Assembly: GCA_035524315.1 (NCBI GenBank) | Contig: DATKPD010000066.1 | Span: 1-49,829 of the forward strand | DNA from: BOG-938 sp035524315 | GTDB taxonomy: Bacteria; Pseudomonadota; Alphaproteobacteria; Caulobacterales; Caulobacteraceae | Direction: 5' to 3' | Length of the DNA stretch: 49,829 nucleotides | Notes under the pieces: generated by a model | What the model was told of the DNA's origin: nothing | Seen by the model: only the letters and a program-made list of their open reading frames with translations | Databases searched by the model: none | Position numbers and translations under genes: made by a program | Shown here: one piece after another, positions 18,384 through 26,600 of the stretch | How positions within the stretch are numbered: the stretch's first letter is position 1 | Layout: each line of letters opens with the position of its first letter

Positions 18384-21137
18384 ATGTCCAATGTGATTGT
18401 GACCGTTCTCACTCCCATTTCCAGCACGATCGATGTGGGCGGGACAGACCAGGTCGATGTGCTCAGCGGGGGGACGATCTCCACCGGCTCCAGCAATGCG
18501 ATTATCTGGAACACCAACGCGACGAGCGCGGGGGTGGAGATCGACAATAGCGGCTCTATCTCCTCCCAGGCCAAGGCGATAACCCTGGCGAACGGCCCCA
18601 CCGGCAGCATCTCCATCAACAACTACGGGTCCATCACAGGTGGGCTGGCCATCGGCCTCGGGGTGGGGAGCGGCCCGACCGAGACCATCACCAACTACGC
18701 CGGGACGATCGGCACCAGCGGGGCCATCACTGGCAGCGTCATCGGCCTCGCTATCTTCATGGGCAACGGCGCGGATACGCTGAACGTCTACACGGGATCG
18801 ACCATTCTGGGTCGCGTGATCGTCGGATCGCACACGGGCACACTCAATCTCGACGGCGCAGGCGCGGGAACCTTCTACGGCGAAAGCAACGGAACCAACG
18901 GAAGCGAGGGCTTTTCCGAGACCGGCGCCTTCGCCTTCGCGGGGTGGGACGGCTTCAGCACGGTCAACGTCAACGGCGGGACATGGACGCTGGACGGCGG
19001 CGGCTATTACAACCAGGTATCGATCGCGCCCGGCGCCACGCTGGTGGTCAATGAGGCCTCGGCGGGTCAGAGCAACGCGGAGGGCACGCCCAACGACAGC
19101 GGCATCGGCCCCATCGGTTCAACCTGGAGCCTGGTCAACAACGGCGCGTTCGAGATCATCACCGGGAGCGACTCCGCGCTCTATTACACCGCGTCCGCGC
19201 CGTCCTCGCTCGCCTATTCCGGCGCCGGATCCTTCGAGGTCGCCGGAGGCGGCCTGCTCTATATCAACCCCGCCTTGAATCTGACTATCGCCGGCGGCGT
19301 AACGGTCGCCAGCGGCTCGGTGATCATCCTGGGCGCCGTGACCGCCCCTGTAACGATCGCTTCGGGCGCTACGCTGCAGATCGGCGCCGGCGGCACGGTC
19401 ACCAGCCAGGATGGCAGCTATACCGACACCGGCATGACCGGCTCGGTCACCGGCGCCATCGTCGACAACGGGACCCTCACCTTCGATCGGCTGGACGCCT
19501 ATGCCCTGACCGGCGCGCTGACGGGCAACGGCGTTTTGGACGTCATCGGCACCGGCGCCCTGACGCTGGGAAGCGCGACCAATTTCAACGGCACCGTCTA
19601 CCTTCTCGCGGGCTCGCTCATCAACGCCGGCACAATTTACGGCGACGTCCATCTGGGCAATGGCGCGATCACCCTGACATCGACCGGGACGATGGCGAAT
19701 TACGCCATTTACCTGGGCTCCGGCGCCGATACCGTCAATCTGAATTCCACCGACAACATGACCGTTGAAATGGGCTCGGGCGCCGATACCGTCAACGGCG
19801 GCGGCGGACTCAGCGCCGTGTCCTACTATAACGCAGCCGGGGGCGTGACGGTCAGCCTTGCGCTGCAAGGCGTAGCCCAGGTCACTGGCGGGGCCGGGAC
19901 CGACACGATTAGCAACATTCATGCGCTCTATGGCTCACAATACGACGATACTCTGATTGCCGGTTCGGGCGATGATACATTTCATAGCAACGGCGGATCG
20001 GACACATTCGTTTTCACGCCGGGCGTCGGGAACGACGTCATATTTCAATGGCAATCTGGCGACAGAATATACCTGGAAGGCTTTTCCGGCCTGCACAGCT
20101 TTGCCGACATACAGGCCCTGATCAGCCAACCGTCGGGCTCCTATTCGACCATCACTCTGCCCGGGGGCGGCTCTGTGTCGCTCTGGGGCGTGGATGGAAC
20201 GACCCTGACGGCGGCCAATTTCGAGCTATCCCCGACGGCCTCGTCGTTCACCGGCGACGCCTCGAGCAACATCGTGTGGCAGAACACCTCGGGCCAGATC
20301 GCGGTGTGGACAGTGAGCGGCACGGCGCTGTCGGGCTCGATCCTGCCTATCGCCACGCCGGGCTGGACGCTGCAGGACACCGGCGACTTCAACGGCGACG
20401 GCAAGAGCGGCGACCTGCTGTTCCGCGACGGGGCGGGCGACGTGGCGATCTGGACCATGAACGGCCTAAACCAGGTGGCCCCGGCGGTGGTGGCCACCGT
20501 GCCCCTGTCGTGGAAGATCGAGGGAACCGGGGATTTTAACGGCGACGGCAAGTCCGACATCCTGTGGGACAACACCGTCACCGGCCAATTGGCGATCTGG
20601 GAGATGAACGGCACGGCGATCCAGTCCGCCCAAGTGATCGCCACCCTGCCGGCCGAGTGGAAGATCGCCGGCACAGCCGACTTCAACGGCGACGGCAAGT
20701 CCGACATCCTGTGGCGCGACGCCAACACGGGCCAGGTGGCGATCTGGGAGATGAACGGGGTCACGCCCGCGCTACAAGCGGTTGTCGCCTCGGCCATCCC
20801 GCTCGACTGGCACATCGTGGGAACCGGCGACTTCAACGGCGACGGCAAGGCCGACATCCTGTGGCAGAACTCAGACACCGGTCAGGTGGCGATCTGGGAG
20901 ATGAACGGCGCGGCGATCCAGACGCCTCAGGTGATCGCCACCCTGCCGACCGACTGGCACGTGGTGGGCACAGGCGACTTCAACGGCGACGGCAAGGCCG
21001 ATATCGTGTGGCAGAACTCAGACACCGGCCAGACCGCCGTGTGGGAGATGAACGGTTTCACCCCCACCAATTTGTTCTACCTGTCCACCGTCGATCACAG
21101 CTGGAAGGTGCTCGATCACCACTTCGACTGGGTCTAG
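18384..21137 (+). CDS. Large secreted repeat protein: beta-solenoid, RTX and FG-GAP/VCBS-type repeats
   Basis: A 917-aa Gly/Ser/Thr/Asn-rich protein without a Sec signal peptide. Residues 1-~440 are irregular beta-rich repeats (e.g. NNYGSITGGLAIGLGVGSG, GATLVVNEASAG) like those of adhesin passenger regions. Residues ~450-600 hold RTX-like calcium-binding words (GSGADTVNGGGG, GGAGTDTISNIHALYGSQYD, GSGDDTFHSNGGSDTFVF). Residues ~620-917 are five to six ~49-aa repeats with DFNGDGKSDILW and IWEMNG, the FG-GAP/integrin-like calcium loop. RTX words and lack of a signal peptide suggest export by a type I system, which is not in the window. AGGGGG lies 8 nt before the ATG. Surface adhesion or matrix function is plausible but not shown. 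Confidence 0.85.
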   Translation: MSNVIVTVLTPISSTIDVGGTDQVDVLSGGTISTGSSNAIIWNTNATSAGVEIDNSGSISSQAKAITLANGPTGSISINNYGSITGGLAIGLGVGSGPTETITNYAGTIGTSGAITGSVIGLAIFMGNGADTLNVYTGSTILGRVIVGSHTGTLNLDGAGAGTFYGESNGTNGSEGFSETGAFAFAGWDGFSTVNVNGGTWTLDGGGYYNQVSIAPGATLVVNEASAGQSNAEGTPNDSGIGPIGSTWSLVNNGAFEIITGSDSALYYTASAPSSLAYSGAGSFEVAGGGLLYINPALNLTIAGGVTVASGSVIILGAVTAPVTIASGATLQIGAGGTVTSQDGSYTDTGMTGSVTGAIVDNGTLTFDRLDAYALTGALTGNGVLDVIGTGALTLGSATNFNGTVYLLAGSLINAGTIYGDVHLGNGAITLTSTGTMANYAIYLGSGADTVNLNSTDNMTVEMGSGADTVNGGGGLSAVSYYNAAGGVTVSLALQGVAQVTGGAGTDTISNIHALYGSQYDDTLIAGSGDDTFHSNGGSDTFVFTPGVGNDVIFQWQSGDRIYLEGFSGLHSFADIQALISQPSGSYSTITLPGGGSVSLWGVDGTTLTAANFELSPTASSFTGDASSNIVWQNTSGQIAVWTVSGTALSGSILPIATPGWTLQDTGDFNGDGKSGDLLFRDGAGDVAIWTMNGLNQVAPAVVATVPLSWKIEGTGDFNGDGKSDILWDNTVTGQLAIWEMNGTAIQSAQVIATLPAEWKIAGTADFNGDGKSDILWRDANTGQVAIWEMNGVTPALQAVVASAIPLDWHIVGTGDFNGDGKADILWQNSDTGQVAIWEMNGAAIQTPQVIATLPTDWHVVGTGDFNGDGKADIVWQNSDTGQTAVWEMNGFTPTNLFYLSTVDHSWKVLDHHFDWV
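20247..21131 (+). repeat. Tandem ~147-150-nt coding repeats
   Basis: The word GACTTCAACGGCGACGGCAA (one copy GATTTTAAC...) recurs at 20385, 20532, 20679, 20829 and 20976: spacings 147, 147, 150, 147. A degenerate first unit starts near 20247. Units are similar at DNA level as well as protein level, implying recent duplication or ongoing recombination. Confidence 0.85.
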
Positions 21138-21165
21138 GCGGCTTAGGCTAATCCGTGCGCCCACC

Positions 21166-21423
21166 TCACGAAGCGGCGCCGAACTCGCGCAGCAGGCCGC
21201 CGGGCTTGGGCGTCTGAAAGGTCCTCAGGTAGCCGCGGAAGTCGTCCACCGCCGCATCGCTCCACAGGCGGATGACGCAATGCTGCACGTCGCCGGCCAC
21301 TTCGGAGCGCACGCGCACATCGGCGTCGGCCGGCGCGCTGCGCAGCTCCAGGAACCGGTAAAAGGCCGTAATCACACGTTCGGCCTCGCGCCCCACCGGC
21401 GCGGTCGTCTCAAAGTCGCACAT
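21166..21423 (-). CDS. Small hypothetical protein (85 aa)
   Basis: Starts MCDFETTAPVGREAERVITA and ends GLLREFGAAS; mixed charged and hydrophobic, no signal peptide or membrane segment. It contains two cysteines (C2, and one in DVQHCVIRLW). The ATG at 21421-21423 has GGAG 8-11 nt upstream; the frame is open to 21549 but that part looks non-coding. It is convergent with the RTX/FG-GAP gene. I do not recognise a family. The spacer 21424-21654 shows nothing I can name. Confidence 0.5.
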   Translation of the reverse strand: MCDFETTAPVGREAERVITAFYRFLELRSAPADADVRVRSEVAGDVQHCVIRLWSDAAVDDFRGYLRTFQTPKPGGLLREFGAAS

Positions 21424-21654
21424 CAAGGAGTCTCCGAGGAGCTGACCCAGGGTGATCAGCAAGGACCGCGCCAACGGGCGACGTGCCGCAGTCTGGGCGG
21501 AAACGCCGACCGAACCGACGCGCTCCCTCATTCCACCGAAATATTGCAAACCGCCCCGCCCTGCAGGTCAGGGCCGACGCCGCGCGCAAATCAGTCGACG
21601 TAATCGAAAATTATTTCGGCGCCGTCGCCACGACGCCAGGCGTGGCGCGTCCCG

Positions 21655-21828
21655 TCAGGAGCCCGTGGTCACGTCGTTGCCGATGCTGCTGAATTCACCA
21701 TTCAGCGCCGAACCGATGGCGCTGGCGCCGCTGATCAGCGCCACGGCGATCAACACCGCGATCAGTCCATACTCGATGGCGGTCGCGCCCGACCGGTCCT
21801 TGAGAAAGCGTTGGAAGAAGCGAACCAT
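21655..21828 (-). CDS. Flp/Fap-type class IVb pilin
   Basis: A 57-aa protein, MVRFFQRFLKDRSGATAIEY followed by GLIAVLIAVALISGASAIGS and a short polar tail ending VTTGS. The GATAIEYGLIAVLIAVALI stretch is the Flp pilin signature: prepilin cleavage after the Gly of RSG, Glu at +5, then one hydrophobic helix. The tad/cpa secretion machinery (CpaA peptidase, CpaF ATPase) is not nearby, so this is an orphan pilin copy that would rely on a tad locus elsewhere. ATG at 21826-21828 with AGGGG 6-10 nt upstream. Confidence 0.88.
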   Translation of the reverse strand: MVRFFQRFLKDRSGATAIEYGLIAVLIAVALISGASAIGSALNGEFSSIGNDVTTGS

Positions 21829-21958
21829 CGAAGCCCCTGTTCAATTCCGCCTCCGCTTTCCGAGCAGCCGGCTGTCTTGGGGTGTTACTTTCGCCTTGGT
21901 CGGTTAATTTGCGGCTAAAGGCCGCTGACATTCGTTTTCGGGGCGTCGTTGTCGCGGC

Positions 21959-23152
21959 TCACCAGATCAGGTCGCGTCGTCCGGCCCGCGCGCGGCGACT
22001 CCACATCGAGACATAGACCACCACGCCCGAGACCGAGAGAAAGGCCAGGCTGATACCGGCCAGATCGGTCAGGAACACCGCGGGCGCGCCGAACAGTTCG
22101 CCCGAATGGATCCGCCGCATGGTCTCGTGCGCCTGCATGCCGAAGGGAAACCCGCTGGCAGGATAGCCGGGCGCGTTGAGCGACTGGGGCTTGCCCGTGG
22201 CCAGGTCGTAGACCAGCTGGCGCATGCGCGGCTCGCCGGTCAGGACCACGCCCTGCCCCATGCCGGCGTAGACGCGCAGCCGAACCACCCGCACCGGCGT
22301 CGTTGGCGCGTCCCGCTGGAGGATGGCGGCCGTGGCGCGGGCCATGGCGGTGATCTGCGGCGCCGAAAGGGGCGCGGCGGCCCCGGATCGACGCGGGGGC
22401 TGCAAGCCATGCCACGCCGTCTCGAAGCCCAGATAGGTCCCGGTGCCGGCGACGACGATCAGGACCACCGCCGCCACCACGGAAATCCACCGGTGAAGCA
22501 CCCGCCACCAATCGCCCCCGGCCCAGAACCAGGCGCGCAATTGGCGCAGCGATCCCCGCAAACCCAGAAGCCGGAAATAGATCACCAGCCCCGTGACGAT
22601 CAGCACCCACAACAGGATGCCCGTTCCCAGCTCGAACCAGCCGCCTGGCGTGTCGTGACTGATCCACAGCCGATGCAGTTCCATGATGAACTGCCGGATC
22701 GAGAAGGGCGGCGGAAAGGGCGAAGGCAGAGCGACAGGCGTGGCCGGCGCGCCGCTGGCCAGGTCGACCGCCGCCGCGACCGACAGGGCGAATGGCTCCA
22801 GGGTGACCTTGCCCGCCTGGCCGATCGGCCGTCCATTGGCCATGCGCACCTCGACGAAGTCAGGCCGCCAACCCGGCTCGGCGTGCTGCAGCGCCCCGGA
22901 CAATGTCTCGAACGCCCGCGGGTAATCGAACCCAGCCGGCAGGGGCGCGGCCCCGAAGTCCTGGCGAGTCACGGCCGCGTAGTCGTTGTTGCCGAACTTA
23001 TGGTCGTTGATCGACTGCATGGTCAGATCGGTCTCGGGCGCGTGCCGCACCAGCTTGACCAGGTCGATCGACTCCACGACGGCGCCGGTGGCGCCCATCC
23101 AGAGCAGGATCAGGCAGGCGAACAGCGACACAATGCGATGGACAAACCGCAT
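21959..23152 (-). CDS. PepSY-associated membrane protein
   Basis: A 397-aa protein with four predicted membrane segments: FVHRIVSLFACLILLWMGAT near the N-terminus, LGTGILLWVLIVTGLVIYF (~180), VLHRWISVVAAVVLIVVAGT (~220) and the C-terminal LTDLAGISLAFLSVSGVVVY. The pattern of paired HRW/HxxH helices with a large periplasmic loop is that of the PepSY_TM (iron-uptake/flavin-reductase-associated) family; histidines in LHRLWISHD, LHRWIS and ETMRRIHSGE could bind haem. Its start lies 29 nt after the GlcG-like gene, so the two form one operon. Substrate unknown; electron transfer to periplasmic acceptors or metal uptake are options. Confidence 0.75.
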   Translation of the reverse strand: MRFVHRIVSLFACLILLWMGATGAVVESIDLVKLVRHAPETDLTMQSINDHKFGNNDYAAVTRQDFGAAPLPAGFDYPRAFETLSGALQHAEPGWRPDFVEVRMANGRPIGQAGKVTLEPFALSVAAAVDLASGAPATPVALPSPFPPPFSIRQFIMELHRLWISHDTPGGWFELGTGILLWVLIVTGLVIYFRLLGLRGSLRQLRAWFWAGGDWWRVLHRWISVVAAVVLIVVAGTGTYLGFETAWHGLQPPRRSGAAAPLSAPQITAMARATAAILQRDAPTTPVRVVRLRVYAGMGQGVVLTGEPRMRQLVYDLATGKPQSLNAPGYPASGFPFGMQAHETMRRIHSGELFGAPAVFLTDLAGISLAFLSVSGVVVYVSMWSRRARAGRRDLIW

Positions 23153-23181
23153 CGATCACCCTTGGCCGGGAAGGATCGCCA

Positions 23182-23778
23182 TCAACGCCCGAGGCGCGAG
23201 CGGATGCGGGCCGCGCCCGCCTCGGCGCAGGCCTGGTCCTGCTCGGGCGCCGCGCCGCTGGCGCCGACCGCGCCAAGAACCTTGCCATTCACGATCAGAG
23301 GCACAGCGCCCGGAAAGGCCGCCATGCCGGGCTTGAAGCGGGCGCGGGCCGACGGATCGGCGGAGAATACCTTGGAGAGCTGCGAGGTCGGCGCTCTAAA
23401 CTCCATCGCCGCGAGCCCCTTGCGCACCGCCGTATAGACGCGGCCGAGTTGCGAGCCGTCGGCCGACAGCGCCGCTCGCAGGTTGCCCTGGGCGTCGATC
23501 ACCGCCACGCCGACCTTGTGGCCGTCGGCCAGGCACTTTGCCATCGCCGCCTCGGCGGCCTCTCGCGCGAGGACCAGCGATGGTCCCGGCCCCACGTCGT
23601 CCTGTGGCTTTGCCCCGCTGGGCGGTGGCCCCTTTTCGTCCATCATCCAGTCGAGCGGCGGCAGATCGCCGTCTCCGGGCAGATAGGTGGGATCGGTCGC
23701 CGCCGCCGGGGCTGCATGCGCCGCCGTCGAGAGCAAGGCCAAGGTCGACGCCATCACCAGGCCGCGCCAGCGCGTCAT
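23182..23778 (-). CDS. Secreted GlcG/HbpS-family (DUF336) haem-binding-like protein
   Basis: A 198-aa protein: Sec signal peptide (MTRWRGLVMASTLALLSTAA, cut near AHA), a Pro/Asp-rich linker (YLPGDGDLPPLDWMMDEKGP), then the HbpS/GlcG fold from about residue 65 (LVLAREAAEAAMAKCLADGH, VGVAVIDAQGNLRAALSADG, FPGAVPLIVNGKVLGAVGAS, ending DQACAEAGAARIRSRLGR). HbpS-type proteins bind haem or sense redox state outside the cytoplasm. Co-transcription with a histidine-rich PepSY membrane protein suggests a haem or redox-related pair. The upstream spacer 23779-23988 has no gene. Confidence 0.8.
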   Translation of the reverse strand: MTRWRGLVMASTLALLSTAAHAAPAAATDPTYLPGDGDLPPLDWMMDEKGPPPSGAKPQDDVGPGPSLVLAREAAEAAMAKCLADGHKVGVAVIDAQGNLRAALSADGSQLGRVYTAVRKGLAAMEFRAPTSQLSKVFSADPSARARFKPGMAAFPGAVPLIVNGKVLGAVGASGAAPEQDQACAEAGAARIRSRLGR

Positions 23779-23988
23779 GCCCGCCTCCCTGATCTTTTGT
23801 ATGTTGAGCCCACGCCTAGCACCGGCGCTTTACGGTCGCCCATGAAACCCGGTTGGCCGGCCATAACTTTTCATGGCGCGGCACACGTCCAGCCGAAGGG
23901 ATGGCCTCGTCCAGGACTTGAGCATCGCTCATCGACACGCGGCGGCTCAGCCCCGCGTCGGCACGAACACGCGCGGCGTTCGGCCTGG

Positions 23989-24480
23989 CTAGTTCAGCTT
24001 GTTCGGCAGTTGCGCCAGGGCGGCGTCGACCAGCGGATCAGACTTTGCGCCGGCGATGCGCGCGCTCAGCACGCTTTCGGCGATGTGGGCCGCCAGGTCG
24101 GCGGCGGCGGCCTTCACCTCGGCCGCGGCCTGGGCCTCGGCGTTGGCGATGCGGCGTTCGGCCAGGTCGGCCCGGCGCGCGATCTGCTCGTCGAGCTTGG
24201 CCTTGGCCTCGGCGGCGAAGCGCTCTGCGTCGGCCTTGGCCGTGTCGAGCATGTCCTTGGCCGCGGCTTCGGCCTCGGCCCGCTGCGCCTTGAGGCTGGC
24301 GAGTAAGGCCTGGGCCTCCTCGCGCAGCTTGGCGGCTTCGTCCAGCTCGGACTGGATCCGTTGGCCGTGGGCGTCCAGCGCCTTACCCGCGGCGTGCGGC
24401 ACCTTGGCGGCGACCAGAGCGACCACCAGGATCACCAGGGCCACCAGCACCCAGAATTCCGCGTTTTGGAGAATTTCCAT
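23989..24480 (-). CDS. atpF: F0F1 ATP synthase subunit b
   Basis: Peripheral stalk subunit, 163 aa: one N-terminal membrane helix (EFWVLVALVILVVALVAAKV) then an Ala/Glu/Lys-rich right-handed coiled coil to the C-terminus. Last gene of the F0 operon; starts 9 nt after the b' gene. F1 genes are not in the window, as usual for Alphaproteobacteria with split F0 and F1 operons. Confidence 0.94.
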   Translation of the reverse strand: MEILQNAEFWVLVALVILVVALVAAKVPHAAGKALDAHGQRIQSELDEAAKLREEAQALLASLKAQRAEAEAAAKDMLDTAKADAERFAAEAKAKLDEQIARRADLAERRIANAEAQAAAEVKAAAADLAAHIAESVLSARIAGAKSDPLVDAALAQLPNKLN

Positions 24481-24489
24481 CGGAGGTCC

Positions 24490-25014
24490 TTAGGCCAGGG
24501 CGGCTTTAAGCTCGGCCGCGTCCGCGGCCTGACCGGTCAGCTTCTCGACGATCGCCTCGGCGGTGTCAGACGCGATCGACTGGACATTGCCCATGGCCTG
24601 GTCGCGCGCGGCCGAAAGCGAAGCTTCCGCGGCGGCCAGCTTTTCGTTGAGCTTGGCTTCCTCAGCCGCTTGGCGCGCCGCGGCTTCGGCCTGGGCCTGG
24701 GCCTTGGCTTCCGCCGCCATCCGCTGGGCCCGGGCGCGCGCCTCGGCCGTTTCGGCCGCGGCGGCGGACGCCTGAGCTTCGGCTTCGTCCTTCAGACGTC
24801 GCGCTTCGGCGATATCGCCGGCGATCTTGCCCTCGCGACCATCGATGGTTCCACCGACCTTGGGCACGAACACCTTGGCGAACAGGACGAACATCACCCC
24901 GAAGATGATGAGCATCCACACCATTTGGCCCGGCCACCAGGTCGGATCGAACTGCGGAAGACCGCCCGAGCCAGACTCGGCAGCGGCGCCCGCGACGGTC
25001 GCAGGATCAGCCAC
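24490..25014 (-). CDS. atpG: F0F1 ATP synthase subunit b'
   Basis: Second, diverged stalk subunit, typical of phototrophs and Alphaproteobacteria. 174 aa: Gly/Ser-rich N-terminus, LPQFDPTWWPGQMVWMLIIF starting the membrane helix, then coiled coil rich in Ala and Gln. GTG start at 25012-25014 (no ATG fits), 9 nt after atpE. Gene naming varies (atpF', atpX, atpG). Confidence 0.93.
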   Translation of the reverse strand: MADPATVAGAAAESGSGGLPQFDPTWWPGQMVWMLIIFGVMFVLFAKVFVPKVGGTIDGREGKIAGDIAEARRLKDEAEAQASAAAAETAEARARAQRMAAEAKAQAQAEAAARQAAEEAKLNEKLAAAEASLSAARDQAMGNVQSIASDTAEAIVEKLTGQAADAAELKAALA

Positions 25015-25023
25015 GAGGGTCTC

Positions 25024-25254
25024 TTAGACTTTCACGAACAGGATGATGAAGGCCATGACCAGGGCGAAAATGCCCATGGCTTCCGTCACGGCGAAGCCCA
25101 GGAACAGCATCGGCCGTTCGGCCGGCGCGGCCGACGGGTTGCGCATGGCGGCTTGCAGATAGTTGCCGAACAGGATGCCGAGGCCGGCGCCCGCGCCGAT
25201 CAGGCCCGTCATGGCCAGGCCGGCGCCGATGTATTTGGCGGCTGTAACGTCCAT
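25024..25254 (-). CDS. atpE: F0F1 ATP synthase subunit c
   Basis: Rotor ring proteolipid, 76 aa. Helix 1 has the Gly-rich GLIGAGAGLGILFG, the polar loop has RNP (residues 38-40), and helix 2 carries the ion-carrying Glu58 in GFAVTEAMGIFALVMAF. Absence of the Na+-binding Gln/Ser pattern indicates proton coupling. Own ribosome site; larger spacers on its upstream side (48 nt) fit the need for high c-subunit expression. Confidence 0.96.
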   Translation of the reverse strand: MDVTAAKYIGAGLAMTGLIGAGAGLGILFGNYLQAAMRNPSAAPAERPMLFLGFAVTEAMGIFALVMAFIILFVKV

Positions 25255-25302
25255 TTGGAATAGTCCCCTTGGAAGTGGTCGGGTTGGAAAGTGAATGGAA
25301 GA

Positions 25303-26100
25303 TCAGTGGCCGTGATCGAGGTTCACGACGTCGTTCAGGTAGGTGCAGGTCAGCGCCGCGAAGACGAAGGCCTGAAGGAAGGCGACGATGAACTCCAGGG
25401 CATAGAGCGCGATCACCATCGCCAGAGACAGGGCTGAACCGAGGAAACCCAGGCTCGCCACACCGCCATGCAGGGCGAAGGCCCCTAGGCCGATGACGAA
25501 GCTGGCGAACATGTACATCACCACGTGGCCGCCGATCATGTTGCCGAACAACCGCATGGCCAGGGTCACGGGGCGCACCATGAAGGAGATGAACTCGATC
25601 GGCGCCAGGAAACAGGCCATGAGCAGGCTCACGCCGCCGGGCACGAACAGCTTGAAGAAGCCCAGTCCGTTGCGCATGAAGCCAGTGATCACCACGATCA
25701 GAAACGTCATCAGCGCCAGGGTGGCGGTGACCGAAAGCTGCGAGGTGACGGTAAAGAAGGTCGGCGTCAGGCCGATGATGTTCATCACCGCGATCATGGC
25801 GAACAGAGTGAACACGAACGGCAGGAACGGCTTGCCGCGCCCATGGCCGATCATCGAGCCGGTCAGGCCCTTGTCCACGAGGTTATAGAGGGTTTCGGCC
25901 AGGGCCTGGCCGCGGCCGGGCACCAGTTGACCCTTGCCGGTCGCCAGGAAGAACACAGTGATGATGGCGGCCGAGGCCATCATGAACAGCACGCTGTTGG
26001 TGATCGACAGGTCCAGCGCCCCCAACCCGGGGATCACGACCGGCGGCAGATCCACGATCTTGTGGATCATGAACTGCTCCATGGGCTGGATGGCGGCCAT
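25303..26100 (-). CDS. atpB: F0F1 ATP synthase subunit a
   Basis: Proton-channel subunit, 265 aa, five to six membrane helices. The essential Arg is in RPVTLAMRLFGNMIGGH; other blocks are FVFTLFAMIAVMNIIGLTPT and the C-terminal LEFIVAFLQAFVFAALTCTY. Ends with NLDHGH. Starts 15 nt after atpI. Confidence 0.96.
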   Translation of the reverse strand: MAAIQPMEQFMIHKIVDLPPVVIPGLGALDLSITNSVLFMMASAAIITVFFLATGKGQLVPGRGQALAETLYNLVDKGLTGSMIGHGRGKPFLPFVFTLFAMIAVMNIIGLTPTFFTVTSQLSVTATLALMTFLIVVITGFMRNGLGFFKLFVPGGVSLLMACFLAPIEFISFMVRPVTLAMRLFGNMIGGHVVMYMFASFVIGLGAFALHGGVASLGFLGSALSLAMVIALYALEFIVAFLQAFVFAALTCTYLNDVVNLDHGH

Positions 26101-26115
26101 CGGTCGTATCGTCCC

Positions 26116-26469
26116 CTAGTCGTCCTCGTCATCCTCAGGCGCCGGCCGCGCCGGACCTGAGGCCGCAGCCGCCTTGTCGCTCATGCGCCCGGCGGTGCGT
26201 ACAACACTCACTATGGCGGCGACCGTGCCGATCAGCAGACCGCCGATCATGCCCCAGGGCGCCGTATGGGCGAACTTGTCGAAGAGCCAGCCGAAGCCGA
26301 CGCCCCCGAGCACGCCGCCGAGCAAGGAGCCCAGCAGGCGATAGCCTTCGCCGATCCCGGACTCGTCGCCAATGGCCGAGCCACCCCCGCCGCGCTTGGC
26401 CTCGAACGCCTTCAGCTTGTCGCCGAGCCGATCGATCGCCTTGCCGTCTTGGGGATCCGGAACCGTCAT
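26116..26469 (-). CDS. atpI: ATP synthase assembly protein AtpI
   Basis: 117-aa protein: charged N-terminus (IDRLGDKLKAFEAKRGGG), two membrane helices (LLGSLLGGVLGGVGFGWLFD and MIGGLLIGTVAAIVSVVR) and an acidic tail PAPEDDEDD. AtpI helps c-ring assembly or Mg2+ supply. First gene of the F0 operon behind a near-consensus promoter. Confidence 0.9.
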   Translation of the reverse strand: MTVPDPQDGKAIDRLGDKLKAFEAKRGGGGSAIGDESGIGEGYRLLGSLLGGVLGGVGFGWLFDKFAHTAPWGMIGGLLIGTVAAIVSVVRTAGRMSDKAAAASGPARPAPEDDEDD

Positions 26470-26521
26470 TGAGACCTATGCCATCGCACGGCCCCACCGT
26501 GGTCCGGCAAGATTGCGGCGG

Positions 26522-26550
26522 AACCTACAGGGGCCGTCCAATCGCGTCAA
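26522..26550 (-). promoter_or_regulatory. Probable F0 operon (atpI) promoter
   Basis: TTGACG (26545-26550) and TAGGTT (26522-26527) on the minus strand with a 17-nt spacer, ending 52 nt before the atpI start. TTGACGC is the exact Caulobacter -35 consensus. Confidence 0.55.
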
Positions 26551-26600
26551 GTTTGCGGCGAACTCAAATAAGCAACTGTTTTTGCAGCTGATTATTCGCC

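Noticed and set aside
20385..21020. Regular repeats that might be a CRISPR array
   Set aside because: The repeats are 147-150 nt apart, in frame, and encode FG-GAP protein units; spacers are not unique 30-40-nt sequences.
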